A stretch of DNA of 31,790 bases from a virus, in IMG/VR virus record IMGVR_UViG_3300017753_003568, positions 1 through 31,790 of that record; one strand, given 5' to 3'. Made by a program: the position numbers and the translations under genes. The notes beneath the pieces are model-generated. The model made no database searches. It was given only the letters and a program-made list of their open reading frames with translations, and had not been told where the DNA came from. Shown here in pieces: positions 14,855 through 21,293 of the stretch. The stretch's first letter is position 1. Each line of letters opens with the position of its first letter.

Positions 14855-15747
14855 ATTTAGGATACGCTTGCATTAATACGGATTTAAAAAGTAAAGGTAT
14901 ATTTACAAATAGAACAATGCGTAGAAAAACGTTTGATTCTAAAGGTTTAGATTATGTTTCTGACTTATCACTTCAAAATGTAAAAGATCTTAAAACACAT
15001 ATTCTTTGGAATAATGAATTTAAAATTAAATTATTTAGATTATCATCTCAAATATTCCCTTGGATGGAGGAATACAATTGGGAGGATCTAAAAGATTGGG
15101 AGGAAATTAAATCATTAATGTTAGAATGTGGTAACATAGCTACTGAATCAGGACAAAGACTTACTATGCATCCTGGCCCTTATCATTGTTTAGCTTCTCC
15201 AAATCCTAAAGTTGTTAAAAGAACAGTTATTGGACTTGATAAACATGCTGAACAATTTGATATGATGGGATTTACACCCAGTCATTATAATAAAATTAAT
15301 ATTCATGTGGGTGGGGCTTATGGGGATAAAGAAGCAGCATTAGAAAGGTTTTGTAAGAATTTTGAATTATTGGGTGATAGTACTAAAAAAAGATTAGTAG
15401 TAGAAAATGATGATAGCCCAAACGAATATTCAGTGGCTGATTTATTTGATTTTGTTTACTTAAAAATCAAAACCCCAATTACATTTGATTATTTCCACCA
15501 CAAGTTTAATACTGGTGGTTTAACTGAAAAACAGGCATTAGAAACTGCTTCTATTACATGGCCTAAAGGTATAACTCAATGTTGTCACTATTCAGAAAGT
15601 CGTAGAAAAGAAAAATTAGATGAGTCAATTCGTCCTCAAGCTCATTCTGATTTAATTTATGAAAAAATACAAACATATGGTCTTGAACCAGATATTGTAA
15701 TTGAGGCAAAATTAAAAGAACAATCAATTTTTAAAAGAGTAATATAA
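14851..15747 (+). CDS. uvsE: UV-damage endonuclease (UvdE/UvsE)
   Basis: The 298 residues match the UVDE TIM-barrel family: MNLGYACINTDLKSKG at the start, LTMHPGPYHCLASPN (metal-binding His), NIHVGGAYGDKEAALERF, RLVVENDD (metal-binding Glu), TPITFDYFHHKFN (Asp-x-x-His-His) and QCCHYSESR. These enzymes nick DNA 5' of UV photoproducts and other lesions. Sunlit marine phages commonly carry such repair genes in place of T4 DenV. It is translationally coupled to both neighbours. Confidence 0.93.
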   Translation: MNLGYACINTDLKSKGIFTNRTMRRKTFDSKGLDYVSDLSLQNVKDLKTHILWNNEFKIKLFRLSSQIFPWMEEYNWEDLKDWEEIKSLMLECGNIATESGQRLTMHPGPYHCLASPNPKVVKRTVIGLDKHAEQFDMMGFTPSHYNKINIHVGGAYGDKEAALERFCKNFELLGDSTKKRLVVENDDSPNEYSVADLFDFVYLKIKTPITFDYFHHKFNTGGLTEKQALETASITWPKGITQCCHYSESRRKEKLDESIRPQAHSDLIYEKIQTYGLEPDIVIEAKLKEQSIFKRVI

Positions 15748-15944
15748 TGGCAAAATTAACAAGAACAGTAAATTACTGTAATTACAGATGGGAAGAATAT
15801 GTGTTAACAGATGAACAATTAGCAAAGTGGAAAACAGGTGATGAAGATATCCAACAAGAAATCATAGATGATGCAGATTGGGACCTAGTAAGAGATAAAC
15901 CAATTGATGATTACGGAGACGTAGAATTCGTAGAAGAAGACTAA
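15747..15944 (+). CDS. 65-residue acidic protein
   Basis: It starts at the stop of uvsE (TAATG). The product begins MAKLTRTVNYCNYRWEEYVL and ends in a very acidic tail (YGDVEFVEED). A basic head and acidic tail suggest a small binding protein or DNA mimic, but no family is recognised. The stop overlaps the next start, again as TAATG. Confidence 0.65.
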   Translation: MAKLTRTVNYCNYRWEEYVLTDEQLAKWKTGDEDIQQEIIDDADWDLVRDKPIDDYGDVEFVEED

Positions 15945-16087
15945 TGGTAGAATTTTTAAGACACGCACTTGGGTTTTGTGGTGAACATTGGCACCCAAAT
16001 ATTTGGACTATTCTTTTAGGTGGGCTTGGTTTACAACAATCTTTTTTGTATATTAAATATAAAATAAAGGAATATGCCAAAAACTAG
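15944..16087 (+). CDS. 47-residue conserved membrane-like protein (HALGFCGEHWHPN)
   Basis: The start overlaps the preceding stop in TAATG. The product begins MVEFLRHALGFCGEHWHPNI, then the hydrophobic WTILLGGLGL and a basic end YIKYKIKEYAKN. I recall the GFCGEHWHPN opening from small proteins of other marine phages, with Cys/His residues that could bind metal. Its 3' third contains a promoter (16025-16056), and it overlaps the next gene start by 14 bases. Confidence 0.68.
   Translation: MVEFLRHALGFCGEHWHPNIWTILLGGLGLQQSFLYIKYKIKEYAKN
16025..16056 (+). promoter_or_regulatory. Promoter inside a small gene, upstream of the 7-deazaguanine cluster
   Basis: CTTG at 16025-16028 and TATATTAA at 16049-16056 have 20-base spacing, and the spacer ends TTTTTTG. 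The transcript would start near 16062 and directly feed the TGT-like gene at 16074 and queC. Confidence 0.65.
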
Positions 16088-16865
16088 TCACGAATTACCT
16101 GTAAATATGCTTTCTAGAAGTTATGATATTAATGACTATGAGTATTGTTTACCTCATTTATTAGATGAAAATGAAATGTATAAAAATCATTTTTATAAAG
16201 CTAAAAAAGATGGTAGATATATCATAATGGATAATTCTCTTCATGAATTAGGTGTAGCATATGATTCTGATAGGTTAATGTATTGGATTAATGAATTAAA
16301 ACCTAATGAATTTATAGTACCTGATGTTTGGCAAGACCAAACAGCAACATTAGTTAATGCTAAAAAATGGATGTCTATAGAATTACCAGAAGGAGTAACT
16401 AAAGTAGCAGTTGTTCAAGCACAAAATTATCATGAAGCATTTCAATGTTATAATATATTAAAAATACAAGGTTATAAAAAAATAGCATTTAGTTATGGTG
16501 CAGATTGGTATGCTAAAGAATTTCCTCATCCTAATCCGTTAGTTGGTAAAATGATGGGTCGTATAATGACTATATCTAAGATGTATAAAAGTAATTTAAT
16601 AGAAAAAAGTGATAGAGTACATTTATTAGGATGTGCTTTACCTCAAGAATTTGCTTATTATAATGATTTTCCTTTTATTGAATCAATTGATACTTCTAAT
16701 CCTATTATACATGGTTTAGAAGGGGTTAAATATAGTTCTAATGGGTTATACACTAAATCATCAACTAAGATTGATAAATTAGGATTAATACCCCTAAGCC
16801 AAGAAACATTATATAATATTAATCACAATTTAACACAATTTAAAAAATTTAAAGAATGTCAATAA
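16074..16865 (+). CDS. TGT/DpdA-like base-exchange protein (candidate 7-deazaguanine inserter)
   Basis: The 263 residues show a TIM-barrel-like pattern resembling tRNA-guanine transglycosylases and their phage DNA-acting paralogs (DpdA). IIMDNSLHELG at 50-60 sits where TGTs have an active-site Asp segment. EFIVPDVWQDQTATLVNAKKW at 79-99 resembles TGT's barrel-strand sequence after the catalytic region. VTKVAVVQAQNYHEAFQCY and KIAFSYGADWY are further barrel strands. It overlaps queC by 10 bases and leads a cluster with queC, queD, queE and folE. Expected role: exchange guanine in phage DNA for a 7-deazaguanine. The enzyme class is inferred from weak similarity plus strong context. A tRNA-directed TGT is the main alternative, but it is shorter than bacterial Tgt (~375) and no TGT zinc site is evident. 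Confidence 0.6.
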   Translation: MPKTSHELPVNMLSRSYDINDYEYCLPHLLDENEMYKNHFYKAKKDGRYIIMDNSLHELGVAYDSDRLMYWINELKPNEFIVPDVWQDQTATLVNAKKWMSIELPEGVTKVAVVQAQNYHEAFQCYNILKIQGYKKIAFSYGADWYAKEFPHPNPLVGKMMGRIMTISKMYKSNLIEKSDRVHLLGCALPQEFAYYNDFPFIESIDTSNPIIHGLEGVKYSSNGLYTKSSTKIDKLGLIPLSQETLYNINHNLTQFKKFKECQ

Positions 16866-17644
16866 ATAAAAAACAAGCAGTATTATCGTTATCAGGTGGA
16901 ATGGATTCAAGTACAGTACTATTACATTTGTTAGCAAAAGGTTATAAAGTAACAGCAGTTGGTTTTGATTATGGTCAAAAACATGATATTGAATTAGAAA
17001 GAGCAAAAGAATTAGTTAAATATTTAAATATAAATAATCAAACAGTAAGTTTTCAAATAATTAAATTAGATGGTTTAGTAGATTTATTAAACTCAAATTT
17101 AGTTAAAGGTGGAAATGATGTTCCAGAAGGACATTATGAAGAAGATAACATGAAAGATACAGTTGTACCTAATAGAAATAAGATGTTTTCATCTATTATT
17201 CAAGCTGTGGCATTATCAATCGCTCAAGAAAAAGGAGGAGAGGTTAGAATAGCAATGGGAATACATGCAGGAGATCATGCAATTTATCCTGACTGTAGAC
17301 AAGAATTTAGAGATGCAGATTATGAAGCATTTAAACAAGGTAATTGGGGAGCAGATAAAGTAAATTATTATACACCTTATTTAAATGGTGACAAATTTGA
17401 TATTTTAAAAGATGGTGAAGTATGTTGTAAAATATTAAAATTAGATTTTGATGAAGTTTACAAAAGAACAAATACATCATATAAACCAGATGCTGAAGGT
17501 AGATCAGATTACAAGTCAGCTTCATCAGTAGAAAGAATTGAAGCATTTATTAAATTAGGAAGAAAAGATCCAGTTAATTACATTGATGGGTGGGAAGTAG
17601 CAAAAAAACACGTTGAACAATTATTAGCTGAACATTCAGCTTAA
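16856..17644 (+). CDS. queC: QueC-like 7-cyano-7-deazaguanine synthase, zinc cysteines missing
   Basis: The 262 residues carry the ATP pyrophosphatase loop LSLSGGMDSST, FDYGQKHDIELERA, VVPNRNKMF and GIHAGDHAIYPDCRQEF, all diagnostic of QueC. QueC converts 7-carboxy-7-deazaguanine to preQ0 using ATP and ammonia, through an amide intermediate. The C-terminal zinc knuckle, normally C-x8-C-x2-C-x2-C before VERxEAF, reads TSYKPDAEGRSDYKSASS here. Residues S208, D218, S221 and S224 occupy the four cysteine places. The fold may be stable without zinc, or chemistry may stop at another product. It overlaps the TGT-like gene and is followed by a tRNA. Confidence 0.88.
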   Translation: MSINKKQAVLSLSGGMDSSTVLLHLLAKGYKVTAVGFDYGQKHDIELERAKELVKYLNINNQTVSFQIIKLDGLVDLLNSNLVKGGNDVPEGHYEEDNMKDTVVPNRNKMFSSIIQAVALSIAQEKGGEVRIAMGIHAGDHAIYPDCRQEFRDADYEAFKQGNWGADKVNYYTPYLNGDKFDILKDGEVCCKILKLDFDEVYKRTNTSYKPDAEGRSDYKSASSVERIEAFIKLGRKDPVNYIDGWEVAKKHVEQLLAEHSA

Positions 17645-17650
17645 CATAAA

Positions 17651-17723
17651 TGTCCTGTGGTGTAACTGGCAACACGTCTGTTTTTGGTGCAGAAGAGTCT
17701 AGGTTCGATCCCTAGCGGGACAA
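17651..17723 (+). tRNA. tRNA-Gln (anticodon TTG)
   Basis: A complete 73-base cloverleaf: acceptor TGTCCTG/CGGGACA, D arm GTG/CAC, anticodon stem TCTGT/GCAGA with loop TTTTGGT (anticodon TTG at 17684-17686), 5-base variable region, T arm CTAGG-TTCGATC-CCTAG, discriminator A. CCA is not encoded. It reads CAA, the glutamine codon favoured by this AT-rich genome. It sits 6 bases after queC, inside the base-modification cluster. Confidence 0.93.
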
Positions 17724-17739
17724 CTAAAAATAAAAAAAA

Positions 17740-17898
17740 ATGTTTGAAATAAAAAATAAAGTAACAATTAATGAATTAGATAGTATAGTAAATGTACTAC
17801 AAAATATAGATGCAACTTTAAATGCTCTTGTATTGGTAAGTATTGTATTTGTAACATGGAAAATAATAAGATATATAGTATCTGATTTTATAAAATAA
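17740..17898 (+). CDS. 52-residue single-span membrane protein
   Basis: It starts MFEIKNKVTINELDSIVNVL, contains a hydrophobic span at about 33-50 (LNALVLVSIVFVTWKIIRYI) and ends VSDFIK. It has an A-rich leader and lies between tRNA-Gln and another small membrane protein. No family is recognised. Confidence 0.6.
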   Translation: MFEIKNKVTINELDSIVNVLQNIDATLNALVLVSIVFVTWKIIRYIVSDFIK

Positions 17899-17907
17899 AT
17901 AAATAAA

Positions 17908-18093
17908 ATGGAAAAAAAAGAAATGAAATCAAAAATAGATAAATTACCTGATCCAAAGCTTCATCAACAGATTAGTTTTGTAAAATCTGGCATTAGAATA
18001 ATAGGTTACGCAGCTATTCTTTTTAGTTTGGGTTGGGCAGTTACTTTTCTTATCTTAAGTGAAGTAATAGGTATAATAGAAGAACTAGTATAA
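17908..18093 (+). CDS. 61-residue small membrane protein
   Basis: The charged N-terminus MEKKEMKSKIDKLPDPKLHQ is followed by a hydrophobic region from about 27 to 57 (GIRIIGYAAILFSLGWAVTF, LILSEVIGIIEELV). It is probably one or two spans. It is 9 bases after the previous small gene and 16 before thioredoxin. Function unknown. Confidence 0.62.
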   Translation: MEKKEMKSKIDKLPDPKLHQQISFVKSGIRIIGYAAILFSLGWAVTFLILSEVIGIIEELV

Positions 18094-18109
18094 ATTAAAA
18101 ACAAAAATT

Positions 18110-18370
18110 ATGAATAAAGGAATATTATTTTTTAATGCACCTTGGTGTCAACCATGTCAGGTATTAAAACCCGTAATAGAACAAATAGGTAGAGATGGTA
18201 TTAATGTAAAAAGTATCAATACCGAGTATGATGCTTCAAATACAGAAAAATATCAAGTTAAAAGCATTCCACTTTTAGTATTAACTGATTTAAATGGGAA
18301 CGAAATTAAAAGAACTCAAGCTGGAGGATGGACTAAAGAACAAGTATTGACTTGGTTTCATAATGGGTAA
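18110..18370 (+). CDS. Thioredoxin
   Basis: This compact 86-residue thioredoxin has NAPWCQPCQVLKP (CxxC with Gln-Pro inside), IPLLVLTDLNGNEIKR (cis-Pro) and GGWTKEQVL. It lacks the first strand and helix of E. coli thioredoxin (109 residues), as phage and glutaredoxin-sized forms do. It likely supplies electrons to the class II ribonucleotide reductase at the window start or to other disulfide enzymes. Its end overlaps the queD start by 8 bases, tying it to the deazaguanine operon. Confidence 0.9.
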   Translation: MNKGILFFNAPWCQPCQVLKPVIEQIGRDGINVKSINTEYDASNTEKYQVKSIPLLVLTDLNGNEIKRTQAGGWTKEQVLTWFHNG

Positions 18371-18851
18371 ATTTCAATCAAGTAAAGTATTTGACGGGTT
18401 TAGCACAGTATTTCGTCAATGGAAAGCAGAAGATACACATTGTAGATTTTTACATGGTTATGGTATTTCATTTAAAATTTATTTTGAAGGTGAATTAGAT
18501 CATAGAAATTGGGTTTGGGATTTTGGTGGTATGAAACGAGCTAAAACTCAAATTAATGGTAAATCACCCAAAGAATGGATGGATTATATGTTTGATCATA
18601 CGGTAATAATTGCTGAAGATGATCCATTATTACATGAATTTAAAATGTTAGATAATCTTCCTAACTTAGGAAACAATAATAAAGGTGGTCTGCAATTAAG
18701 AATAATCCCAGCTACTGGTGCAGAGAAATTTGCTCAATATATTTATAGTAATATAAATGAATTTGTAAAAACTGAAACTAACAATAGAGTTAGGGTTACT
18801 AAAGTTAAATTCATGGAACATGGAAAAAATGCCGCTTATTATAGCGAGTAA
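18363..18851 (+). CDS. queD: QueD-like 6-carboxytetrahydropterin synthase, altered zinc site
   Basis: The 162 residues show the PTPS/QueD fold: C27 in THCRFLHGYG, FEGELDHRNWVWDFGGMKRAK, FDHTVIIAEDDP and a C-terminal EHGKNAAYY with the catalytic Glu-His. QueD converts dihydroneopterin triphosphate to 6-carboxytetrahydropterin, step 2 of preQ0 synthesis. In E. coli QueD the zinc ligands are H16, H31 and H33; here H31 is kept, but the others align to Phe17 and Tyr33. Catalytic Cys27 is in the same place. Metal binding may use other residues (H26 is nearby). Overlap with thioredoxin and adjacency to queE support the pathway role. Confidence 0.85.
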   Translation: MGKFQSSKVFDGFSTVFRQWKAEDTHCRFLHGYGISFKIYFEGELDHRNWVWDFGGMKRAKTQINGKSPKEWMDYMFDHTVIIAEDDPLLHEFKMLDNLPNLGNNNKGGLQLRIIPATGAEKFAQYIYSNINEFVKTETNNRVRVTKVKFMEHGKNAAYYSE

Positions 18852-18862
18852 ATAAGTTATTA

Positions 18863-19678
18863 GTGAATGAAAAACCACTTAAAAAAATTAACAATATGCA
18901 CAAACAATTAAAAAGGATAGAGGACTATAATAAAACTCTTCCAATATTAGAAGTATATACAGCAGTACAATCAGAAGGTAGCCGTCAAGGTTATCCAACT
19001 ATTGTAGTTAGAACAACAGGCTGTACTCACAGATGTTATTTTGGTGAAGGAGGATGGTGTGATAGTTGGTATACAAGTATACACCCAGAAAAAGGAACAT
19101 ATTCATTTCAAGATATAATAGATACTTATGATCAACATCCCCATATTAAAGAAATGATGTTAACAGGAGGATCCCCTACAATGCATTCTAAATTAGTTAA
19201 TGAATTAACCCACTTTGCACATGAAAGGGATATTTTTATTACTATTGAAACTGAGGGATCTCATTTTCTTCCTACCGATTATCCTATTAATTTACTTAGT
19301 ATTAGTCCTAAGTTTTCTAATAGTGTTCCTGTTATAGGTGCTATCACTCCTAATGGAGCTGAGGTAGATGAAAGAATGATTAAAACACATAATAGATTAA
19401 GATTAAATTATGAAGTAATAAATAAATCTATTGAATATCATTCTGATTATCATATTAAACCCGTATTAGATAAAAATTTATCTATGATAGAAGAAGTAGA
19501 AGAATTTTTAAAGGTATGTAATATACCAGATAATAAAGTTTGGGCAATGCCTGCAGGTGATACTAGAGAAAGTTTAATGGAATCATACCCTGAAGTAATG
19601 AATTTTGTAAGAGATAGAGGTTGGAGATTTACAGGTAGATCTCATATTATAGCTTTTAACACTGAACGTTGTGTCTAA
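18863..19678 (+). CDS. queE: QueE-like 7-carboxy-7-deazaguanine synthase (radical SAM)
   Basis: The 271 residues contain ILEVYTAVQSEGSRQGYPTI (substrate-binding opening of QueE), VVRTTGCTHRC...WCD, MMLTGGSPTMH, IETEGSHFLP and LSISPKFSNS. QueE rearranges 6-carboxytetrahydropterin to 7-carboxy-7-deazaguanine using S-adenosylmethionine and a 4Fe-4S cluster. The cluster cysteines are C54, C58 and C66, a CX3CX7C spacing instead of CX3CX2C. Five residues are inserted before WCD; other QueE proteins with spread clusters are known. An ATG at 18896 (residue 12) is an alternative start. It follows queD by 11 bases. Confidence 0.9.
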   Translation: MNEKPLKKINNMHKQLKRIEDYNKTLPILEVYTAVQSEGSRQGYPTIVVRTTGCTHRCYFGEGGWCDSWYTSIHPEKGTYSFQDIIDTYDQHPHIKEMMLTGGSPTMHSKLVNELTHFAHERDIFITIETEGSHFLPTDYPINLLSISPKFSNSVPVIGAITPNGAEVDERMIKTHNRLRLNYEVINKSIEYHSDYHIKPVLDKNLSMIEEVEEFLKVCNIPDNKVWAMPAGDTRESLMESYPEVMNFVRDRGWRFTGRSHIIAFNTERCV

Positions 19679-19805
19679 AGAAGAGGCACTTGAAATATTA
19701 GAGGAAATAGAAGAAAATGTTGGTATATGTTGTGCCGTAACTATGGAACCAGATGAAGTATTAATATTAATTGATAAACTTAAAGAATATATAAAAAATG
19801 TATAA
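19671..19805 (+). CDS. 44-residue acidic protein, GTG start
   Basis: GTG at 19671 overlaps the end of queE. The product is VSKEEALEILEEIEENVGIC and continues to KLKEYIKNV, overlapping the nuclease start by 8 bases. The composition is helical and acidic with a CC pair. It fills an otherwise unexplained 120-base gap in a tightly packed operon, which is the main argument for it. The start codon is uncertain. Confidence 0.5.
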   Translation: MSKEEALEILEEIEENVGICCAVTMEPDEVLILIDKLKEYIKNV

Positions 19806-20091
19806 ATATAACGCAAAATTAGATAGAGTAGTTGATGGCGATACGGTTGATGCTCTTGTAGACTTAGGATTTAACACTTGGAAAAAAGTAAGGATTAGAA
19901 TGATGGGTATGAATGCCCCAGAATCAAGAACTAGAGATTTAGAAGAAAAAAAATTAGGTTTAGCTGCTAAAGCAAGACTTATAGAAATGTTGGATGATGG
20001 AGAATTTATTCTTCAATCTCATGGGGTAGGAAAATATGGTAGATGCTTAGGAGAAATTTTTAAAGAAGATAAAGTAAGTATTAACAGATAA
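19798..20091 (+). CDS. Staphylococcal-nuclease-like (thermonuclease) protein, cut by an in-frame TAA
   Basis: The 97 residues match the SNase domain: RVVDGDTVDALVDLG (metal-binding Asp), VRIRMMGMNAPESRT (catalytic Arg and Glu), EKKLGLAAKARL and GVGKYGRCLGEIF (second catalytic Arg). The ORF stops at TAA 20089-20091 after VSINR. The same frame continues with LINEGHATEYFGGKR and a second TAA at 20137-20139, which is precisely the expected SNase C-terminus. The gene is therefore either interrupted by one nonsense codon, read through, or affected by a sequence error. The family cleaves DNA and RNA. Catalytic residues are intact upstream of the stop. Confidence 0.85.
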   Translation: MYKYNAKLDRVVDGDTVDALVDLGFNTWKKVRIRMMGMNAPESRTRDLEEKKLGLAAKARLIEMLDDGEFILQSHGVGKYGRCLGEIFKEDKVSINR

Positions 20092-20139
20092 TTAATTAAT
20101 GAAGGTCATGCAACAGAATATTTTGGAGGGAAAAGATAA
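20092..20139 (+). other. In-frame continuation of the nuclease gene after the TAA codon
   Basis: Codons after the TAA encode LINEGHATEYFGGKR and then stop. This resembles the usual SNase ending (NxxLIxEGHAxxYFGG). No other gene uses this stretch convincingly: an ATG at 20099 in another frame would extend the next gene backward with non-conserved sequence. Confidence 0.75.
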
Positions 20140-20140
20140 T

Positions 20141-20539
20141 ATGGAAAATAAAATTTATGTAGGATGGAATGAAGTTGAAGAATTAGTTGATAAATTATGT
20201 TATCAAATTAAAATTTCATATCCAGAAATTAAATATGTTCATGGATTAAAAAGAGGAGGTTTAATTCCTGCTGTTTTAATTTCACACATTTTAGATTTAG
20301 AATATATAGATATTCCTAAACATTATGAACCTGATGAATGTCTGATAGTAGATGATATATGTGATAGTGGGGTAACTCTTAATAATTGGAAGGATTATAC
20401 TACTGCTGTTTTACATTATAAACCTCATACTGCATGTGTTACTCCTTCAATGAATGGATTTATACATGAAGGAGATGAATGGGTAATTTATCCTTGGGAG
20501 AGAGATGATAGTGAAACTATACAAGATTATCTAAAATAG
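20141..20539 (+). CDS. Phosphoribosyltransferase-like protein
   Basis: Starting at ATG 20141 gives 132 residues, MENKIYVGWNEVEELVDKL onward. The type I PRTase PRPP loop is clear: CLIVDDICDSGVTL. HGLKRGGLIPAV is the upstream PPi-binding loop (KRGG), and WVIYPWERDD near the end resembles xanthine/hypoxanthine PRTases (Gpt-like). Such enzymes join a base to PRPP. In a cluster making 7-deazaguanine it could salvage purine bases or a modified base (inference). An upstream ATG (20099) lies within the nuclease tail and is rejected. A promoter starts at its stop codon. Confidence 0.82.
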   Translation: MENKIYVGWNEVEELVDKLCYQIKISYPEIKYVHGLKRGGLIPAVLISHILDLEYIDIPKHYEPDECLIVDDICDSGVTLNNWKDYTTAVLHYKPHTACVTPSMNGFIHEGDEWVIYPWERDDSETIQDYLK

Positions 20540-20571
20540 TTTGGTTTCCTAATAAAATGTTCGTATATTAA
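20540..20571 (+). promoter_or_regulatory. Promoter for folE, TTTG-N20-TATATTAA
   Basis: TTTG (20540-20543) and TATATTAA (20564-20571) are 20 bases apart, and the spacer begins GTTTCCT as at 14613 and ends TGTTCG. It starts right at the preceding stop and gives folE its own transcript. Confidence 0.8.
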
Positions 20572-20589
20572 TATAAAATAAAAGTAAAG

Positions 20590-21288
20590 ATGGCAAAAAA
20601 CAAAAATACTAAAATTCACGAAAAATTAGAAGTTGTACAAAAAGGTTTTGCAAATGGAGTTGCAACTAATTTTCCTTTAAATGATAAACAAAAGGAACAA
20701 ATGATAGAAAGAGCTACTAAAGCATATGGAGAATTTTTAGATGCATTAGATTGTGATTGGAAAAATGATCCAAATTCAGCTGATACTCCAAGAAGAGTAG
20801 CTAAAGCATATGTAAATGATTTATGGGCGGGTAGATATACTCCAATGTCTCCTATTACATCATTTCCATCTGATGGTTATGATGGAATTATTATTGAAAG
20901 AAATATCCCATTAACATCAATGTGTTCTCATCACCATCAAACAATTAGTGGTGTAGTTCATATAGGTTATATAGCTGGAGAAGATGGTCAGGTAGTTGGA
21001 TTATCTAAATTAAATAGAATAGTTGAATTATTTGGACGAAGAGGAGCTATTCAAGAACAATTAACCTCAGCTATTCATAATGCTGTACATAAAATTACTG
21101 AAGGTAATAGAGGTGTTATAGTAACTATAGTTGCAGGACATAATTGTGTTTCTTGTAGAGGAGTAAAACATCAAGGAGCAGGTATGGTAACTACTAAAGC
21201 ATCAGGTGTATTTAGACAAAATACTAACTTAGCTAGAAAAGAATTTTTTGATAGCTTAAAAATTAATAACGGAGGACATCAAATATAA
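20590..21288 (+). CDS. folE: GTP cyclohydrolase I (FolE)
   Basis: The 232 residues contain all hallmarks: DTPRRVAKAYVNDLWAG, MCSHHHQTISGVVHIGYIA (zinc Cys and active-site His), VVGLSKLNRIVELFGRR, EQLTSAIHNAV and GHNCVSCRGVKHQGAGMVTT (second zinc Cys). FolE opens GTP to dihydroneopterin triphosphate, the first step toward preQ0 as well as folate. With queD, queE and queC on the same strand, the deazaguanine route is complete. The length matches the family. It is the first gene behind its own promoter. Confidence 0.96.
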   Translation: MAKNKNTKIHEKLEVVQKGFANGVATNFPLNDKQKEQMIERATKAYGEFLDALDCDWKNDPNSADTPRRVAKAYVNDLWAGRYTPMSPITSFPSDGYDGIIIERNIPLTSMCSHHHQTISGVVHIGYIAGEDGQVVGLSKLNRIVELFGRRGAIQEQLTSAIHNAVHKITEGNRGVIVTIVAGHNCVSCRGVKHQGAGMVTTKASGVFRQNTNLARKEFFDSLKINNGGHQI

Positions 21289-21293
21289 AAACA

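Noticed and set aside
20089-20091. Reassigned TAA codon
   Set aside because: TAA terminates most genes in the window at sensible places, so global recoding is not possible; only local readthrough or error remain.
20099-20140. Start of the phosphoribosyltransferase at ATG 20099
   Set aside because: These codons lie over the conserved nuclease tail in another frame. ATG 20141 follows that stop by 1 base and gives a sensible N-terminus.
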